This document shows, one piece after another, positions 1-12,700 of a DNA stretch of 64,000 nt (position 1 is the stretch's first letter; every line of letters starts with the position of its first letter). The notes beneath the pieces were generated by a model. The model saw only the letters and a program-made list of their open reading frames with translations, was not told the DNA's origin and made no database searches. A program made the translations under genes and the position numbers. Source of the stretch: Mytilus trossulus (lineage: Eukaryota > Mollusca > Bivalvia > Mytilida > Mytilidae); the NCBI RefSeq assembly GCF_036588685.1, contig NC_086382.1:77473999-77537998 (forward strand). Reading direction: 5' to 3'.

Positions 1-1808
1 GGACTTTTAACTCCAGTCCACAAAAAAGACAAGGATCCAACAATTCCATCGAATTATAGAGGAATAACTGTAATCTCTATCATATGCAAAGTTTTAGAAC
101 TCTGCTTAAGAGTTAGAATCGAACTGAAGGTACCTTAAATAAGCAACAAAATAAACTACAGAAAGGTTTCACAAAAGGCGCTTCCTCAATTAACATTGCT
201 CTTTTGATCACCGAGGCAATAAATGAAGCAAAGGATAATAATGAAAAACTAATTTTAATTACTCTGGATGCAGAAAAAGCGTTTGATGTGGTAGATCACA
301 TACATCTTTTCTGGAAACTTTATCACCAAGGAATTACAGGCCCTACCTGGTTACTGATCAGACAGTTGTATAATAATACATCAACCCAAGTAAAATCTCA
401 AGGATGTATCTCACAGGCTTTCACAAACGAGCAAGGAGTGAAGCAGGGAGGTATTTTATCTGCCAACTTTTTTAAATCATACAACAAGAATATCCTAGAT
501 ACACTTGAGGCTACAAATATTGGATTTAAGATCGGAACCAATTACTTAGGTTGTCCAACATGTGCAGACGATATTATGCTATGTGCAACTTCTGTACAGG
601 ATGCTTCAACTCAACTCCGTATAATTGAAAGCTGTACAAAGAATGATAGAGTAAAAATCAATAGTAAAAAGACGGAAATTTTACTGATCAACAAAAAGAG
701 CAAAGAATTTAACCTTGAACTTTTCAACGAGAAAATCAGCGAAAAACAAACCATAAAACATCTGGGTATTGAAAGACAAGACCGAAATTCCCCAAATGTA
801 GTCAACAGAATATCCACCGCTAGAGCTACCATGTATTCTCTCATGGGAGCAGGCTTGCATGGAATAAATAAAGTAAATCCGTTGATTTCATATAAACTGT
901 GGAGAACATCTGTCATACCAAGAATGCTATATGGTTTTGAAATTTTGAATTTTAATAAGGCTGATATTTTGAAATTAGAGAATTTCCAGAAAAAGACATT
1001 TAAACATCTGCTATCTCTGCCACAAAGAACTGCAGATGCTGCAATATATATTTTGCTTGGAGCAGAAGCCATTGAACAACTCATCCACAAGGCAATGCTT
1101 TCTCTATTCCTTAGAATTTCAAAAGATACAAATTCCATTGAATACAAAATAGGAATCAGACAATTAGCAACAAAAGATGATAACTCCAACAGCTGGTATA
1201 TCAAAGTGGATCATATTCTCAAGGCATATGGATTGCCCTCTGCGCATGAGATAGTCTTAAATCCAAACAAAAACTGGAAAAGATTGACCCATGATATGAT
1301 AGACTCAACATGGAAAACAAAATGGTCTGAGATAGCTAAAACAAAATCATCATTAAATCATATGGAAATAAGCAAATGGAATTTCCGAAATCCTAATAAG
1401 TGTTGGAGCAGTGTCAGAGACAACAAGAGAGATGTTGCTAAAGGCATAATTAAATCCAGAATACTCACTGGAACGTATAAAACTCAAAGTATAAACAACC
1501 GCTTTGATTCAACAAAATCTCCACAGTACAAACTGTGTACAGAAGAAACGGAAGACTATAAACATTTTCTTATGAACTGCAAAAGCCTTAACTCAGTCAG
1601 GAAAATTCACCATATTAGACTCAAAAATTTGATGATAGAAAATCAAATCAACTACAATAACATCATTAAATCTGATGACGATCTACTCCAATTGTTAATT
1701 GACAGTTCCACTAACCTTCGGATACCAAAAGCTCAATTAGGAGATATAGAAAGAATCTGCAAAGACTGGGTATTTGCATTACACACCAAGAGAGCTGAAT
1801 TATTGTGA
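1..1808 (+). pseudogene. Non-LTR retrotransposon reverse transcriptase, 5'-truncated and frameshifted
   Basis: This is the reverse transcriptase half of a LINE ORF2. The open frame ending at 1808 carries the RT core motifs: LDAEKAFD near residues 21-28 counted from the ATG at 204, QGVKQGG near 77-83, and an ADD catalytic box near 121-123 where the usual aromatic before ADD is Cys. A cysteine/histidine-rich stretch near the C-terminus (around 1530-1580) resembles the zinc-knuckle tail of such ORFs but seems to lack one cysteine. Bases 1-129 continue the same protein upstream in a different frame, including an NYRGI motif typical of the RT N-terminus. A single frameshift near 130 therefore breaks the gene, and the window edge cuts off its start. 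The element is presumably dead. I could not assign the clade. Confidence 0.85.
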
Positions 1809-2561
1809 AATATACATAACAATTACACTCTGCAAATTAACTGTAAGAGTTCTGGAATTCAGTGAAGGATAATGAACAATAGTACTCGACTCCCTACTGA
1901 TGAACATCACATCATCTAAAATTTAGCTAGTATCGGTCATGAGAATGGGTATAAATATTAACTTATCGGCATGATTATTAATGACATATATGATTGTTCC
2001 ATTCCAACCATATTAAAATTCAATAAACAGAGACTGAATTAAATCTGTTGCTAGACGATAATGTTAATGTTAAATTTTAAATCTAATATGAGCCTCAACG
2101 TTATAAGTATAACAAAATTATAATACATGTTAAAATAAATCTACAACATGAATTAACGTTTTTTTTTTTAGATTTTATATAAACATATAATGAGGAACCT
2201 CGTTCGATAAACTTCTTATCATCACTGCCATAGATGAACCATAAACATATTTTTATCTTTTAATAAGTGGACTCCTATATTCTTATTAACTTTAGGTTTT
2301 ATCCATTTTTTAAATTTTAAATCTAAATAGTGTTTTAATCTTGTGACAGTATGCTATGTACAGTGTAAATACAAGTTTTTACCTTTTATCCTAATTATTT
2401 TGTTTTACTAAAACTAAGTACTTATTAAAGCCTAACAATTTTAATTTATTTATTTTATAAATAACTACGCATTTTAAAAAAATAACCTAAAACTAGGATA
2501 TTTTTAATGCGGTGACCCTGCAAATAGGGTGGACTTCCGAAGAAGAAGAAGAAGAAGAAGA
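1..2561 (+). mobile_element. LINE (non-LTR retrotransposon) 3' part with (GAA)n tail
   Basis: After the RT frame stops at 1808, about 700 bp of AT-rich sequence without coding potential runs to a short conserved-looking tail (about 2510-2538). This ends in a (GAA)n microsatellite at 2539-2560. A simple-repeat 3' end is characteristic of several LINE clades, so the whole stretch reads as one 5'-truncated insertion on the + strand. Confidence 0.7.
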
Positions 2562-2885
2562 TGGTCAAAATTACAACAAAGAAGAAATATTGCATCCGTC
2601 TGACACCATGCAGCGATGCTATATAAAATTCAACACCAATTAGTCTCCATCCCATTAAATACCTACCTAATACCATCTAAAGAACATAAATTCATACAGC
2701 CATTCTCTCCCACAAACTATCATTTATATTCATTTTTTCCTAGAACAATAAGGTTGTGGAATTCCCTACCATACCAAGTAGTCTGTAGCCCAGACTTAGA
2801 AGCTTTTAAGTCTGGTGAAAAACCACATATGTATTGCTAAACCAAACCATGTTTTTATCTATACAAAAAAAAATAAAAAAATAAA
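2562..2885 (+). mobile_element. Second LINE, 3'-terminal fragment
   Basis: The frame 2616-2840 encodes the last ~70 residues of a LINE ORF2. Its FFPRTIRLWNSLP motif near the C-terminus is typical of CR1/L2/Jockey-like elements in marine invertebrates. An A-rich tail follows at 2862-2885. It abuts the (GAA)n tail of the preceding LINE directly, which suggests one inserted next to or into the other. Nothing upstream of the C-terminal piece is kept. Confidence 0.65.
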
Positions 2886-3109
2886 ATGTTTTTGTTGCAA
2901 TTATTGTAAATATGTGTTTTTAATTCGTTTCCCTAGTTTGCGCCTTTTTGTAATCTTCAACATATTGAAGTTAAGAAGTATTATGTAGATAGATAGAAAG
3001 TTGTAGTGCGCTGTTGTAAGAGGTCTTTGTTGTATTATAGATAAATCTTATCTTGTTCTATTTGACAACAATCTGTTCGCAACGTAAACCACCGACCATT
3101 ACCGCGGCA

Positions 3110-3180
3110 AGTTTAAAATTAAAGATGGCGACCTGAAATTGCATGGAAACAAATGCCAACTTGTTCGACAGAGACTATTT
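3110..3180 (+). promoter_or_regulatory. Candidate YY1-type promoter element
   Basis: The sequence AAAGATGGCGACC at 3121-3133 matches the YY1 consensus (AAnATGGCGnC) often found at the start site of housekeeping genes. Its surroundings (3070-3130) are locally CpG-bearing in an otherwise AT-rich region. The first coding exon of CIP2A at 6717 is preceded by an acceptor-like tract, so a non-coding first exon upstream is expected and this is one candidate. No donor site could be fixed. Confidence 0.2.
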
Positions 3181-3340
3181 TATGTACTTTATCAATTATC
3201 GTTAAGTTCCTTCACTGAGAGATTTGTAAAAAATCGTTAGATCTGATTCCATAGAGATTAATAAATCAGGATCAAACTTCAATAAAGTAAGAAAAAGTCA
3301 ATAATGAAACCATGTAAACAAACACTCTCACTACTACTAG

Positions 3341-3934
3341 TACGGTGCAGTCCGGTGTATCCGCGCACCTAAGACTTATGACTTCACTTCATTCAACTGA
3401 TAAAACCAATAATTGGATAATATTGTGTAAACACATTCATAATATACTTTTATTTAATAGAAGCATCTGTTTGTATGGTTTCACCCCCAAGATTTTGTGT
3501 AATGTGTGACCAAAATTAAGGAAACCCCTGTTCTGAGAGTTCCTCCAATGTCCGGTGATTTCGCACATGCCTTCCAAAAATAGATTATTTTGAATAAAGA
3601 AAAGATTTTTGGAAACGAAATATAGCTGAATTTGAATCAAGAACACTGCAAAGGATGCAGAGCAAAAATTATTTCAATCTGATATAAATTTGACTTAAAT
3701 GAAACAAATTTTATCTGATGATGTAATTTTTTTAAAGGAAATTGGCCAAATATTGTAAATCACGGGATTGCAGTTATTATTTAACTCTTGAACTTATCGA
3801 TTTTATTCTTTTTTATCCCTTCGGAATGCTAAAACAATAACAAGAACCATTTTACTTGTGTTACTGTGTTGATATGACGAAATCACCTAATGCATGGTAT
3901 CACCGGCCGCGCGGACACCGGGGACTCCACTGTA
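3341..3934. mobile_element. TIR element with TA target site, ~594 bp
   Basis: Imperfect terminal inverted repeats lie at the ends. The left end reads TACGGTGCAGTCCGGTGTAT. The reverse complement of the right end reads TACAGTGGAGTCCCCGGTGT. Both continue with CCGCG and both begin at a TA, as in Tc1/mariner-like insertions. No transposase is encoded, so it is a non-autonomous (MITE-like) copy. The short minus-strand frame inside (3437-3646) looks accidental. Confidence 0.6.
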
Positions 3935-4230
3935 CATTAATTTAATACTTTCAAATTATTTTGATTTACTTAGGATCTGTAAGTGATAAAAGAGTTCTGA
4001 GATTATCATCATCAGTTTATAATTCTGGTTTTATATTCGTCCTAGACATAAGACATAAAGCTTTATTTAGGGTCGGTATATGCAAGCAATTACAAACATA
4101 AGCTCTGAAGAGCTTTTAAAACCGACCTAACAACAAATAAAACAAAACATACATATCGAGTCATGCACACAACATTAAACATATAAAGCAAGAGTTCAAT
4201 CAGTATATAAACATGCAGCACAAAAGTTCT

Positions 4231-4817
4231 TTAAGGTTCATCATAACCTTTTGGCTAAAATGGCCGTATTGACACCCCAAATTTTACTCTGATTACAGAC
4301 TAACCTATACACCTGCAACAGTTTTAAGGGATGGCAGGAACTAGATATATAAATTTTAAATGCATTTTATAATTCAGAAAATTATAAACTTTTCTAGATT
4401 TTGCTATCCATTTTTTTTCGTTCCTGCAGAAGGTGCAAAAATTAACTAAGTAGTGAAAACGATTGAGAAGCTCCCTTCATATAATCAATGTTGTGAGTAG
4501 TATTGATTTAAATGGACAATAGACACCTGTAAACAATAGGTGAACTAACAGGTTTAAACTGTGTAACTGAGTGGACCGTATCAAATGAAACTCAGGTGTT
4601 TATTTATTTTGCTATCTTCTGCAGACTGGAAAAAAATGCACATCAAAATGCAGGTAAGTTTTTAATTTTCTGAAACGTAGACTTCATATAACATTTATAT
4701 ATCTAGTTCCTGCCATGCCTTAAAACTTTCCTGGATGTACCAGTTTGTCTGTACTCATAGTAATTTTTGAGGTGTAAACACGGCCATATTTTTTCAATTC
4801 CTTATGATGAACCTTAA
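4231..4817. mobile_element. Foldback MITE flanked by TTAA
   Basis: Two arms of roughly 125 bp (about 4231-4356 and 4693-4817) are imperfect reverse complements, each beginning TTAAGGTTCATCATAA at the outer edge. TTAA at both ends fits the four-base target duplication of piggyBac-type transposition. The interior lacks a transposase, so the element is non-autonomous. It sits on the downstream side of a minus-strand LINE fragment. Confidence 0.65.
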
Positions 4818-5026
4818 GCATCTTACAAGTTTAACACATACTGGTACATGCAATTATGAGATAAAAACACAAAAGCACAAATGAAATGGTTTGCACATAA
4901 AAAGCATAAAAGCACATTAAGTTTCTAAAATTAGCACAAAAGCAGCAGAAGCACTATAGTAAAGATATTAGAATACATTTGCCATGCTGAAATTAAAGCA
5001 ACAAAACAAAAATTAATAAGCAGAGA

Positions 5027-5590
5027 TTAACTGGTTTTGCAGGCAAAGCATTGGCATGAGCTGCCAGACCAAGAATTTATCAAGTTTTTGAATTGATTTA
5101 AAGATGATTGCTTACGAAGCTCATCTGGCAGCTCATTCCAAAGCCTAGCACCCGCATACCTGAAGGATTGTAGGCCATATGCAGTTGTTCTTACATGTGG
5201 TAGATCTGCTGTATTCTGGTATCTGAAAGAGTAAGTTTTTTCCTTTAAGTGAATCAAATCATGGAGATACACAGCCACAGGACAATCTTTATTTATAATT
5301 TTGAAAACTTCAATTGCCAAAGATCGCATTCTTCTTACTTTTAAAGATGGTAATTTTGATTTGCAGAGTAGATCTTCATAACTTGCTGAATGGTCTTCGT
5401 AGATAAACCTTAGTGCTCTCTCTTGAATTTTCTCTATCTTTTTTGTATTTACCTCCCCACAAAAGTGCCAAACTAGTGGGCAGTAATTAAAGTTGGACAT
5501 TATGAAAGAATAATAAATTGTTAATTTTCCGAGTTTAGTCAGGTGTTTACCTATTCTTTTTAATACATTTAATTGTCCTACCAGCAGGAA
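5027..5590 (-). pseudogene. LINE ORF2 C-terminal fragment (RT-type)
   Basis: On the minus strand a frame from about 5590 to 5027 encodes the end of a LINE ORF2. It has an SNFNYCPLVWHFC motif, a KIQERALRF motif, an arginine-rich stretch before FKIIN, a RYAGARLWNELP block and a C-terminal W-x-G-x-x-C-x-C-x-x-C ending. These are the usual landmarks of CR1/Jockey-like C-termini. The RT core itself is absent. The untranslated 3' part may continue to about 4045. It is a relic, not a host gene. Confidence 0.75.
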
Positions 5591-6100
5591 TTTGATACCG
5601 GACAGTATCAGGTCGTTCGCTCCACATCCTTTCGTACCCTACACTTTCGCCCATATATCGTCATGTCATATGTTTTGGTATCATCCATATTTCATCGGTT
5701 TTGATTACACATGAGTATATTGTGACTAGGGATCTCCTGTAGTTGGTGATCACAGCGATGATTATACTGGTATAGGTTTCTATATTTGGAACAACAACCA
5801 AACTACAACTTGACAATTTAAAACATATTCAAAATGGATTTAAAAACCTGTTTCAGCCATTTTTAATTAGGCCATAATAAATAATAGGTTTGTTTGCCCA
5901 AACGCTACCTACCCAGAAAAAAGCTGCCTACTCAAATTCTTTTATTGTTCTGATTTGAAGAAGGTTTTTTTTAATCAGATAGGCATGAAGACTAATAAAC
6001 ATCTGATACTTCAATTTCTCTTTTTGATAAAAAAAAGAAAATGCCTACCTACCTACCCACTGTCTCAACCTTTAAGTAGAGTTTGGGCAAACCAAAATAC
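5591..6100. other. Intergenic, nothing recognised
   Basis: AT-rich sequence with no convincing coding frame or repeat structure that I could identify. Confidence 0.5.
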
Positions 6101-6104
6101 TTTA

Positions 6105-6512
6105 TTATAGTTATCTTGTGGTGTGAGTGCCAATGAGACAACTCTTTGTCCAAATAACAATTTATGAAAGTATTTAGTAAACAATAATGAATTATAGGTC
6201 AAGGTACAGCCTTCAACACATAGCCTTGGCTCCCCCAACAACAAGCTATAAAGGGCCCCAAAATTACAAGTGTAAAACCATTGAAACAGGAAAACCAACG
6301 GTCTAATCTATATAATATAACGAGAAACGAGAAACATGTATAAATTACATAAATAAACGACAACTACTGCACATCAGATTCCTGACTTAGGACAGGTGCA
6401 AACATTTGCAGCGGGATTTAATGTTCTAATGTTACTAAACCTTCTCCCTTTTACTGAGACCATAGTATAACATCACAACATAGAAAAACATGATAAAATA
6501 TCAATTGGAAGT
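6105..6512 (+). mobile_element. Dispersed repeat family 1 (GTGAGTGCCAATGAGACAAC)
   Basis: This near-complete copy of a ~400-bp interspersed repeat begins with a GTGAGTGCCAATGAGACAAC-type motif and ends near AAAATATCAATTGG. Another long copy lies at 13060-13510. Fragments occur at 17819-17866, 19318-19520, 19660-19795 and 58838-58885. It has no coding capacity. I recognise the motif as typical of mussel genomes, which supports the organism call. The class (SINE or other) is not established. Confidence 0.6.
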
Positions 6513-6716
6513 CTTAACTCAATAAAAAAAAACATAGATTAACACACTATGAACTAATAAATTTGAGATGCGATACCTGAATGCATATACATACATGTAG
6601 TTAATAAAGTTATTAGGGATAAATATTTAAGGTCTAAGTAAACAAGTTAAAACATTGTTTCAAATTCTACAACAATTCTATAATAATCTACTTTTTTATG
6701 TTTCAGTTTTGTTACC

Positions 6717-9700
6717 ATGGAAACAGCTTCTTGTGTTAAGCATGTCATAATGGCTGCCAACCAATATAAAAACAGTAAAACAGATGGCAACTTGGTATAT
6801 CTACAGAGGCAGCTAGAGGTAAATATGACAAGAAAATGGAATGATATTAATGAGACAACTGTCCACCCGCTCTGGGGTAAATATGACAAGGAAATTGTAT
6901 AATATCAATGAGACAGCTGTCCACCCATCATTATCATCTCAAACTCATTTTCCTGTAACAGTACAATTTTTTTTTTTAGGTCTGTACCTCAAATTTCAAT
7001 AGTTCTTCCATGAATGCATAAACCCGAAGAGACCCACTTTGCACTTAATACGAAAAGGTCGTCTTAATTACTTGATATAAATGAAATATTTTATCCTTTT
7101 TTTTTTTTTATATATGTTGAAATGTTCAAAATGATGTTGAAATTTGATGAAAAATTGTATTTTTTTTCAACCATACTTATTATTTGTTTGCGCATTTTTG
7201 CGCCTGTCCCAAGTCAGGAGCCTCTGGCCTTTGTTAGTCTTGTATTATTTTAATTTTAGTTTCTTGTGTACAATTTGGAAATTAGTATGGCGTTCATTAT
7301 CACTGAACTAGTATATATTTGTTATGGGGCCAGCTGAAGGACGCCTCCGGGTGCGGGAATTTCTCGCTACATTGAAGACCTGTTGGTGACCTTCTGCTGT
7401 TGTTTTTTATTTGGTCGGGTTGTTGTCTCTTTGACACATTCCCCATTTCCATTCTCAATTTTATTTTATTCTCACTTTAATTTAAAGGTTTAGAGACTTT
7501 TGATTTTTTGAATTGATAGACATATAAATCATCATGGGAAGTGTTCCATTTCACACTTTGTTAAAATGCAACTTCCTGAGAATGACTGATTCTTAGATAC
7601 AGGACATGAAGTTGTGAATCTGCTTTTTGTTATTTTTGAATGAAGCACCTGCTAATTTAGCTTATGATAATTTATTTGAGAGTGATATTTGGGGTATCCC
7701 ATTCCAAAACACAGACTTCACCATTTTCATTTATATTCTTTGGGAGAATTTATAATAAAAACACAGTCATTGAAAAACTCACACAATTTTGGTAGGAATC
7801 AATGATATAATTTTGTTCTTTTCAAGATGAATTATTAATTGATATTTTCATTTTTTACTTAATTTCAGATTCTGGTTGGTAGTTTATCATCAAGAACTTC
7901 TACATTGAAGTTTTTTAACCTGAGGAATTTATTACCTGTAGAATGTTTAAATGCTGTGATAGATATTCTGAGAGAATCAAGAGATTTAAAGCCAGGTCTA
8001 CTCTCCAAATGTATCTCTCTGTTCCAGCATCTAGGTACATAGACTATAATTCAGGACTAACATAAAAATGAAAATCTGATTCACAACTATATGTCACGGT
8101 ATGGCCTTCAACAATGAGCAAGGCCCATACAACATGGTCAGCTATGAAGAGCACCAAAATATGTATGTAAAACATTTCAAAAGAGAAAACTAACAGCCTA
8201 AATAAAGTACAAAATACTGAATGAAAAAACAAATATGTAACACAGCATCAAAAGTCAGCCACATTTTCAAATGATGTGTTATTCATTCAAGTAGCCATTA
8301 TGTCACTGTAAAATACAGTTGCTACCAAAATTTTGCGTTTCTATTTTTTTTTCAGATTATTTCTCTTTGCACAATTTTTAAACAAAATATGAAATAGTGT
8401 GCAGTGTATTGTACCTTTATTTGGTTTTGAAAGGAGTTATAAGAATAGCTATGAAGTCACAAATTGCTATTAAGACAACTATACACCAGAGACTAAATGA
8501 TGTGGATATTAGCAACTATAGGTCACTGTACAGCTTTCATTAAACGACAATAAGGTGCGGAAGTCTATATGGTGACTAATAACTTCTTACATCCACATCA
8601 TATGGATTCTCTGCTAACAACCCAACCACAACTTCTTTTTATTTTAAAAGCACAAGTCAACTCTCAATAGCACTTAAAATTACCTTACTCAGAAATGAGT
8701 ATAAAACACAAACAATAAATTGCTAAAAACAAGAGACAAAAGGTACCAATCTTGAGAGTACTTGCAGTTATCTCAAAGCAGTTTAAAGAACAATTTACAG
8801 ATAATGAATAAAGCTTGTTCTCCAACACTTAAGTATCAATCATTACACATCCTACAGATTTAGTGTAAAGAAGTCCTAAACAATTTGTGAAAAGTAAGAT
8901 TAAGTGTGATGCATAAGTTTTTATAACAATATATCATTTATAATTTCACAGCACAAGACAGTGAAATAAGAGAAGCCTTCCATGATTCCTTTCACCTTAC
9001 ACAGTGTCTAGCTACTGTCATCAAAACACATGCTGGTATACCAGGGGACCATCTCACAGTGGAGGTAAGCAACTGTTATCAAAACACATGCTGGTACCCC
9101 AGGGGACCATCTCACAGTGGAGGTAAGCTACTGTCATCAAAACTCATGTTGGTATACCAGGGGATCATCTCACAGTGGAGGTTAGCTACTGTTATCAAAA
9201 CACATGCTGGTATACCAGGGGACCATCTCACAGTGGAGGTAAGCTACTGTCATCAAAACACATGCTGGTATACCAGGAGACCATCTCACAGTGGAGACAA
9301 GCTACTGTCATCAAAACACATGCTGGTATACCAGGGGACCATCTCACAGTGGAGGTAAGCTACTGTTATCAAAACACATGCTGGTATACCAGGGGACCAT
9401 CTCACAGTGGAGGTATGCTACTGTCATCAAAACACATGTTGGTATACCAGGGGACTATCTCACAGTGGAGGTAAGCTACTGTCATCAAAACACATGCTGG
9501 TATACCAGGAGACCATCTCACAGTGGAGACAAGCTACTGTCATCAAAACACATGCTGGTATACCAGGGGACCATCTCACAGTGGAGGTAAGCTACTGTCA
9601 TCAAAACACATGCTGGTATACCAGGAGACCATCTCACAGTGGAGGTAAGCTACTGTCATCAAAACACATGCTGGTATACCAGGAGACCATCTCACAGTGG

Positions 9701-12700
9701 AGACAAGCTACTGTCATCAAAACACATGCTGGTATACCAGGGGACCATCTCACAGTGGAGGTAAGCTACTGTCATCAAAACACATGCTGGTATACCAGGA
9801 GACCATCTCACAGTGGAGACAAGCTACTGTCATCAAAACACATGCTGGTATACCAGGGGACCATCTCATAGTGGAGACAAGCTACTGTTATCAAAACACA
9901 TGCTGGTATTCCAGGGGACCATCTCACAGCGGAGGTAAGCTACTGTCATCAAAACACATGCTGGTATACCAGGGGACCATCTCACAGTGGGGGAAAGCTT
10001 CTGTCATCAAAACACATGTTAGTGTACCAAGGGACCATCTCACAGTGGATTTAAGCTAATTTAATAAAAACATACAGTACAAGGGGATTATCTCACAGTG
10101 GAGGTAAGCTCCTTTCACAAAAATATGCTGGTGTATCAGGGGACCATCTCAAATTCAAGGTAAGCCAATGTCATTAAAACATGTTCTATAGTATTTGGGA
10201 AACATCTCATAGTGGATGCCAGCTACTGTCATAAAAACACATACTTGAGTACCAGGGGACCATCTCAAAAAAGGAGGTAAGATTATGTCATAAAAAAACA
10301 CATACTGAAGTACCACGGAACTATCTTACAGTCATGACAGTGGAGGTAAGCTAAAAATAATAAACACACATGCTGGAGTTTTATTGAAGGTTTATATTTT
10401 ATTTTTCAGATATTGAATGTTTTACAGAGGATAACATATGGACACAAGATAAATTTCCAGGACAGTTATGTTGAAGATTTGTTACATTTTGTTTTGAAAA
10501 ATATGTAAGTTAAGTAGAAAAAAGATTTGGAATGGCAAGAAATAAGATCAAATGTATGATCATATACTATAAAATTGAGAATGGAAATGGGGAATGTGTC
10601 AAAGAGACAACAACCCGGCCATAGAACAGACAACAGCAGAAGGTCACAAAACAGTCTTCAATGCAGCGAGAAATTCCTGCACCCTGAGGCGTCCTTCAGC
10701 TGGCCCCTAAACAAATATACTAGTTCAGTGATAATGAACGCCATACTAAACTCCAAATTGTACACAAGAAACTAAGATTAAAATAGTACAAGACTAACAA
10801 AGGCCAGAGGATCCTGACTTGGGACAGACGCTCAAATGTTGCAGGGTTAAACATGTTTGTGAGATCTTAACCCATCCCTAATACCTCTAGCCAATGCAGA
10901 AAAGTAAACACATAACAATACACACATTTAAATTGTATTTATGTAGGGGCAACAAATTATAGGAAAAATTTTGGTGGTCTTTATTTTGACTGATTCTTTA
11001 ATTTACTTTAAATATTGTGGCTGAAACTGAAATGGTTGCAGTTATCAAATTGACAAACAAGTGTCTATTGTTATGGTTAAATAATTGTTTTTACCTGCAT
11101 GGCATCTTATTTATTGATTATATTTTGATACAATAGAATACCGGTTCTTAGATAACAGTCACAAGTGTACAAACTTCTTTACATTACTGAATTCTTGTTT
11201 TTTGTATTGCCTATTTGTACATCTGCTTATTTGTGCCACTAGAATTAATTTTCTATAACTGATTGTGAATTTAAAGGAAGGAATACAAAAAGGAGGTTGT
11301 GTCTAAAAGGAAGTTCACTACTTACTAAGAAATAAACAACAAAACAAATGTTAAAAATTGAATAATTTCTGAATTCGTTTCATCCCAAGAATTAGCTACT
11401 GAATTTGATTCAAACGAAAAATGAATACCCGAGAAGGTTTTAAGAAAAGTCTTCCTCATGTTTGTTATTAATGGAAGTTTATTTATTTGAGAACAAAATT
11501 AATTGTGTCACAGAATTTTAGTACTTGTTTTTAGGTTGCTTTGCATAGAATTCATTGACATTTCATTCAAAACAGACTCATTTACAGTTTTTATATAGTC
11601 GTATTTTGGGTTTCCAGACATAAAAGTATTACTTTGTTTTCCAGAACTAACCCCATTACAGAATTTACCTTACCTTGTCTCGGATTATTAGTCAATCTGT
11701 GTAGAGATAACTTTGCCACACAGTCTTATATTAAAAATATGGTAAGTAGAACTCAATACATTTCTTATTTTATATAAATTTCCACTGACTGTTTAAAACC
11801 TCTAGTTTCAAGATTTATTTTAATATGAAATTTTCCACAGCTTTAAGTAAAATCTGATTAAAAATACAAACATAATGTATGTCAGCTGGACTGCAACATC
11901 AGGAAACTTTAGGATTGTTCTAATCATACTCCAAGAGCTTCCTACGATAAGTCACCTGAGGTCAATTAGAGGAAATGAAGTAATGTGGTGGTTAAATACT
12001 CAGCATAGAGGGCATACCTGTTATAAAATCTAGATAAATTCATTTCCCCAGGAATTGTTTTGTAATTTATACGATATTAAATAATAGTTACTATATACTT
12101 TCATTTTAGGAAGGATCAAGGAATTTGTACAAGACATTGATGTCTTATTTAGACGACCAGAACTTAACAATGATGATATTTACATTGTCGTGTATATCAT
12201 ATCTGTGTTTACACCAAGACATAGGACAACATGTATGTATTCTTTAAATGTAGCCGCGAATAATGTTACTGATCACATGCACCCATATGTTCATATAAAA
12301 GAATTAAATTGTGAATTGATGAACTTTGTCTACCAATTAACTGTCTTGTTTAATTAATACATAATCTTGATTTATTAGGACCCAACATACTTTGAAACCC
12401 AATATGAAAAAATGGTAAATTGATTTTCTTGCAAGACAATGTTTATTATTAAAGAGAAACATATCTCTGGTTTGAAATTAAAATGGTTGTATGTAAGAAT
12501 AACTTACTTTTGTTTGTTTGTTTTGTAGGTGTTTAATCCAAAGAATGTAAAGAGGACATTCCAGTTGATGTTTAATATTGTATTAAAAGGAGACACAGGG
12601 ACAACGAGACAGTATGCTGTTGATTTGTTTTCAGATTTACTCAAAAATCAAAATATTCAGCAGTCACTTGTAGAGTAAGTACTCCTTACTCAGGGATTAA

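Noticed and set aside
611..1204. 197-codon minus-strand frame
   Set aside because: Antisense shadow of the LINE reverse transcriptase frame.
2455..2676. Minus-strand frame rich in Phe
   Set aside because: It is the reverse of the (GAA)n tail of the LINE.
9059..10059. Overlapping 99-154-codon plus-strand frames
   Set aside because: Produced by the 58-bp exon 3 array; they start at chance ATGs and shift frame with each unit.
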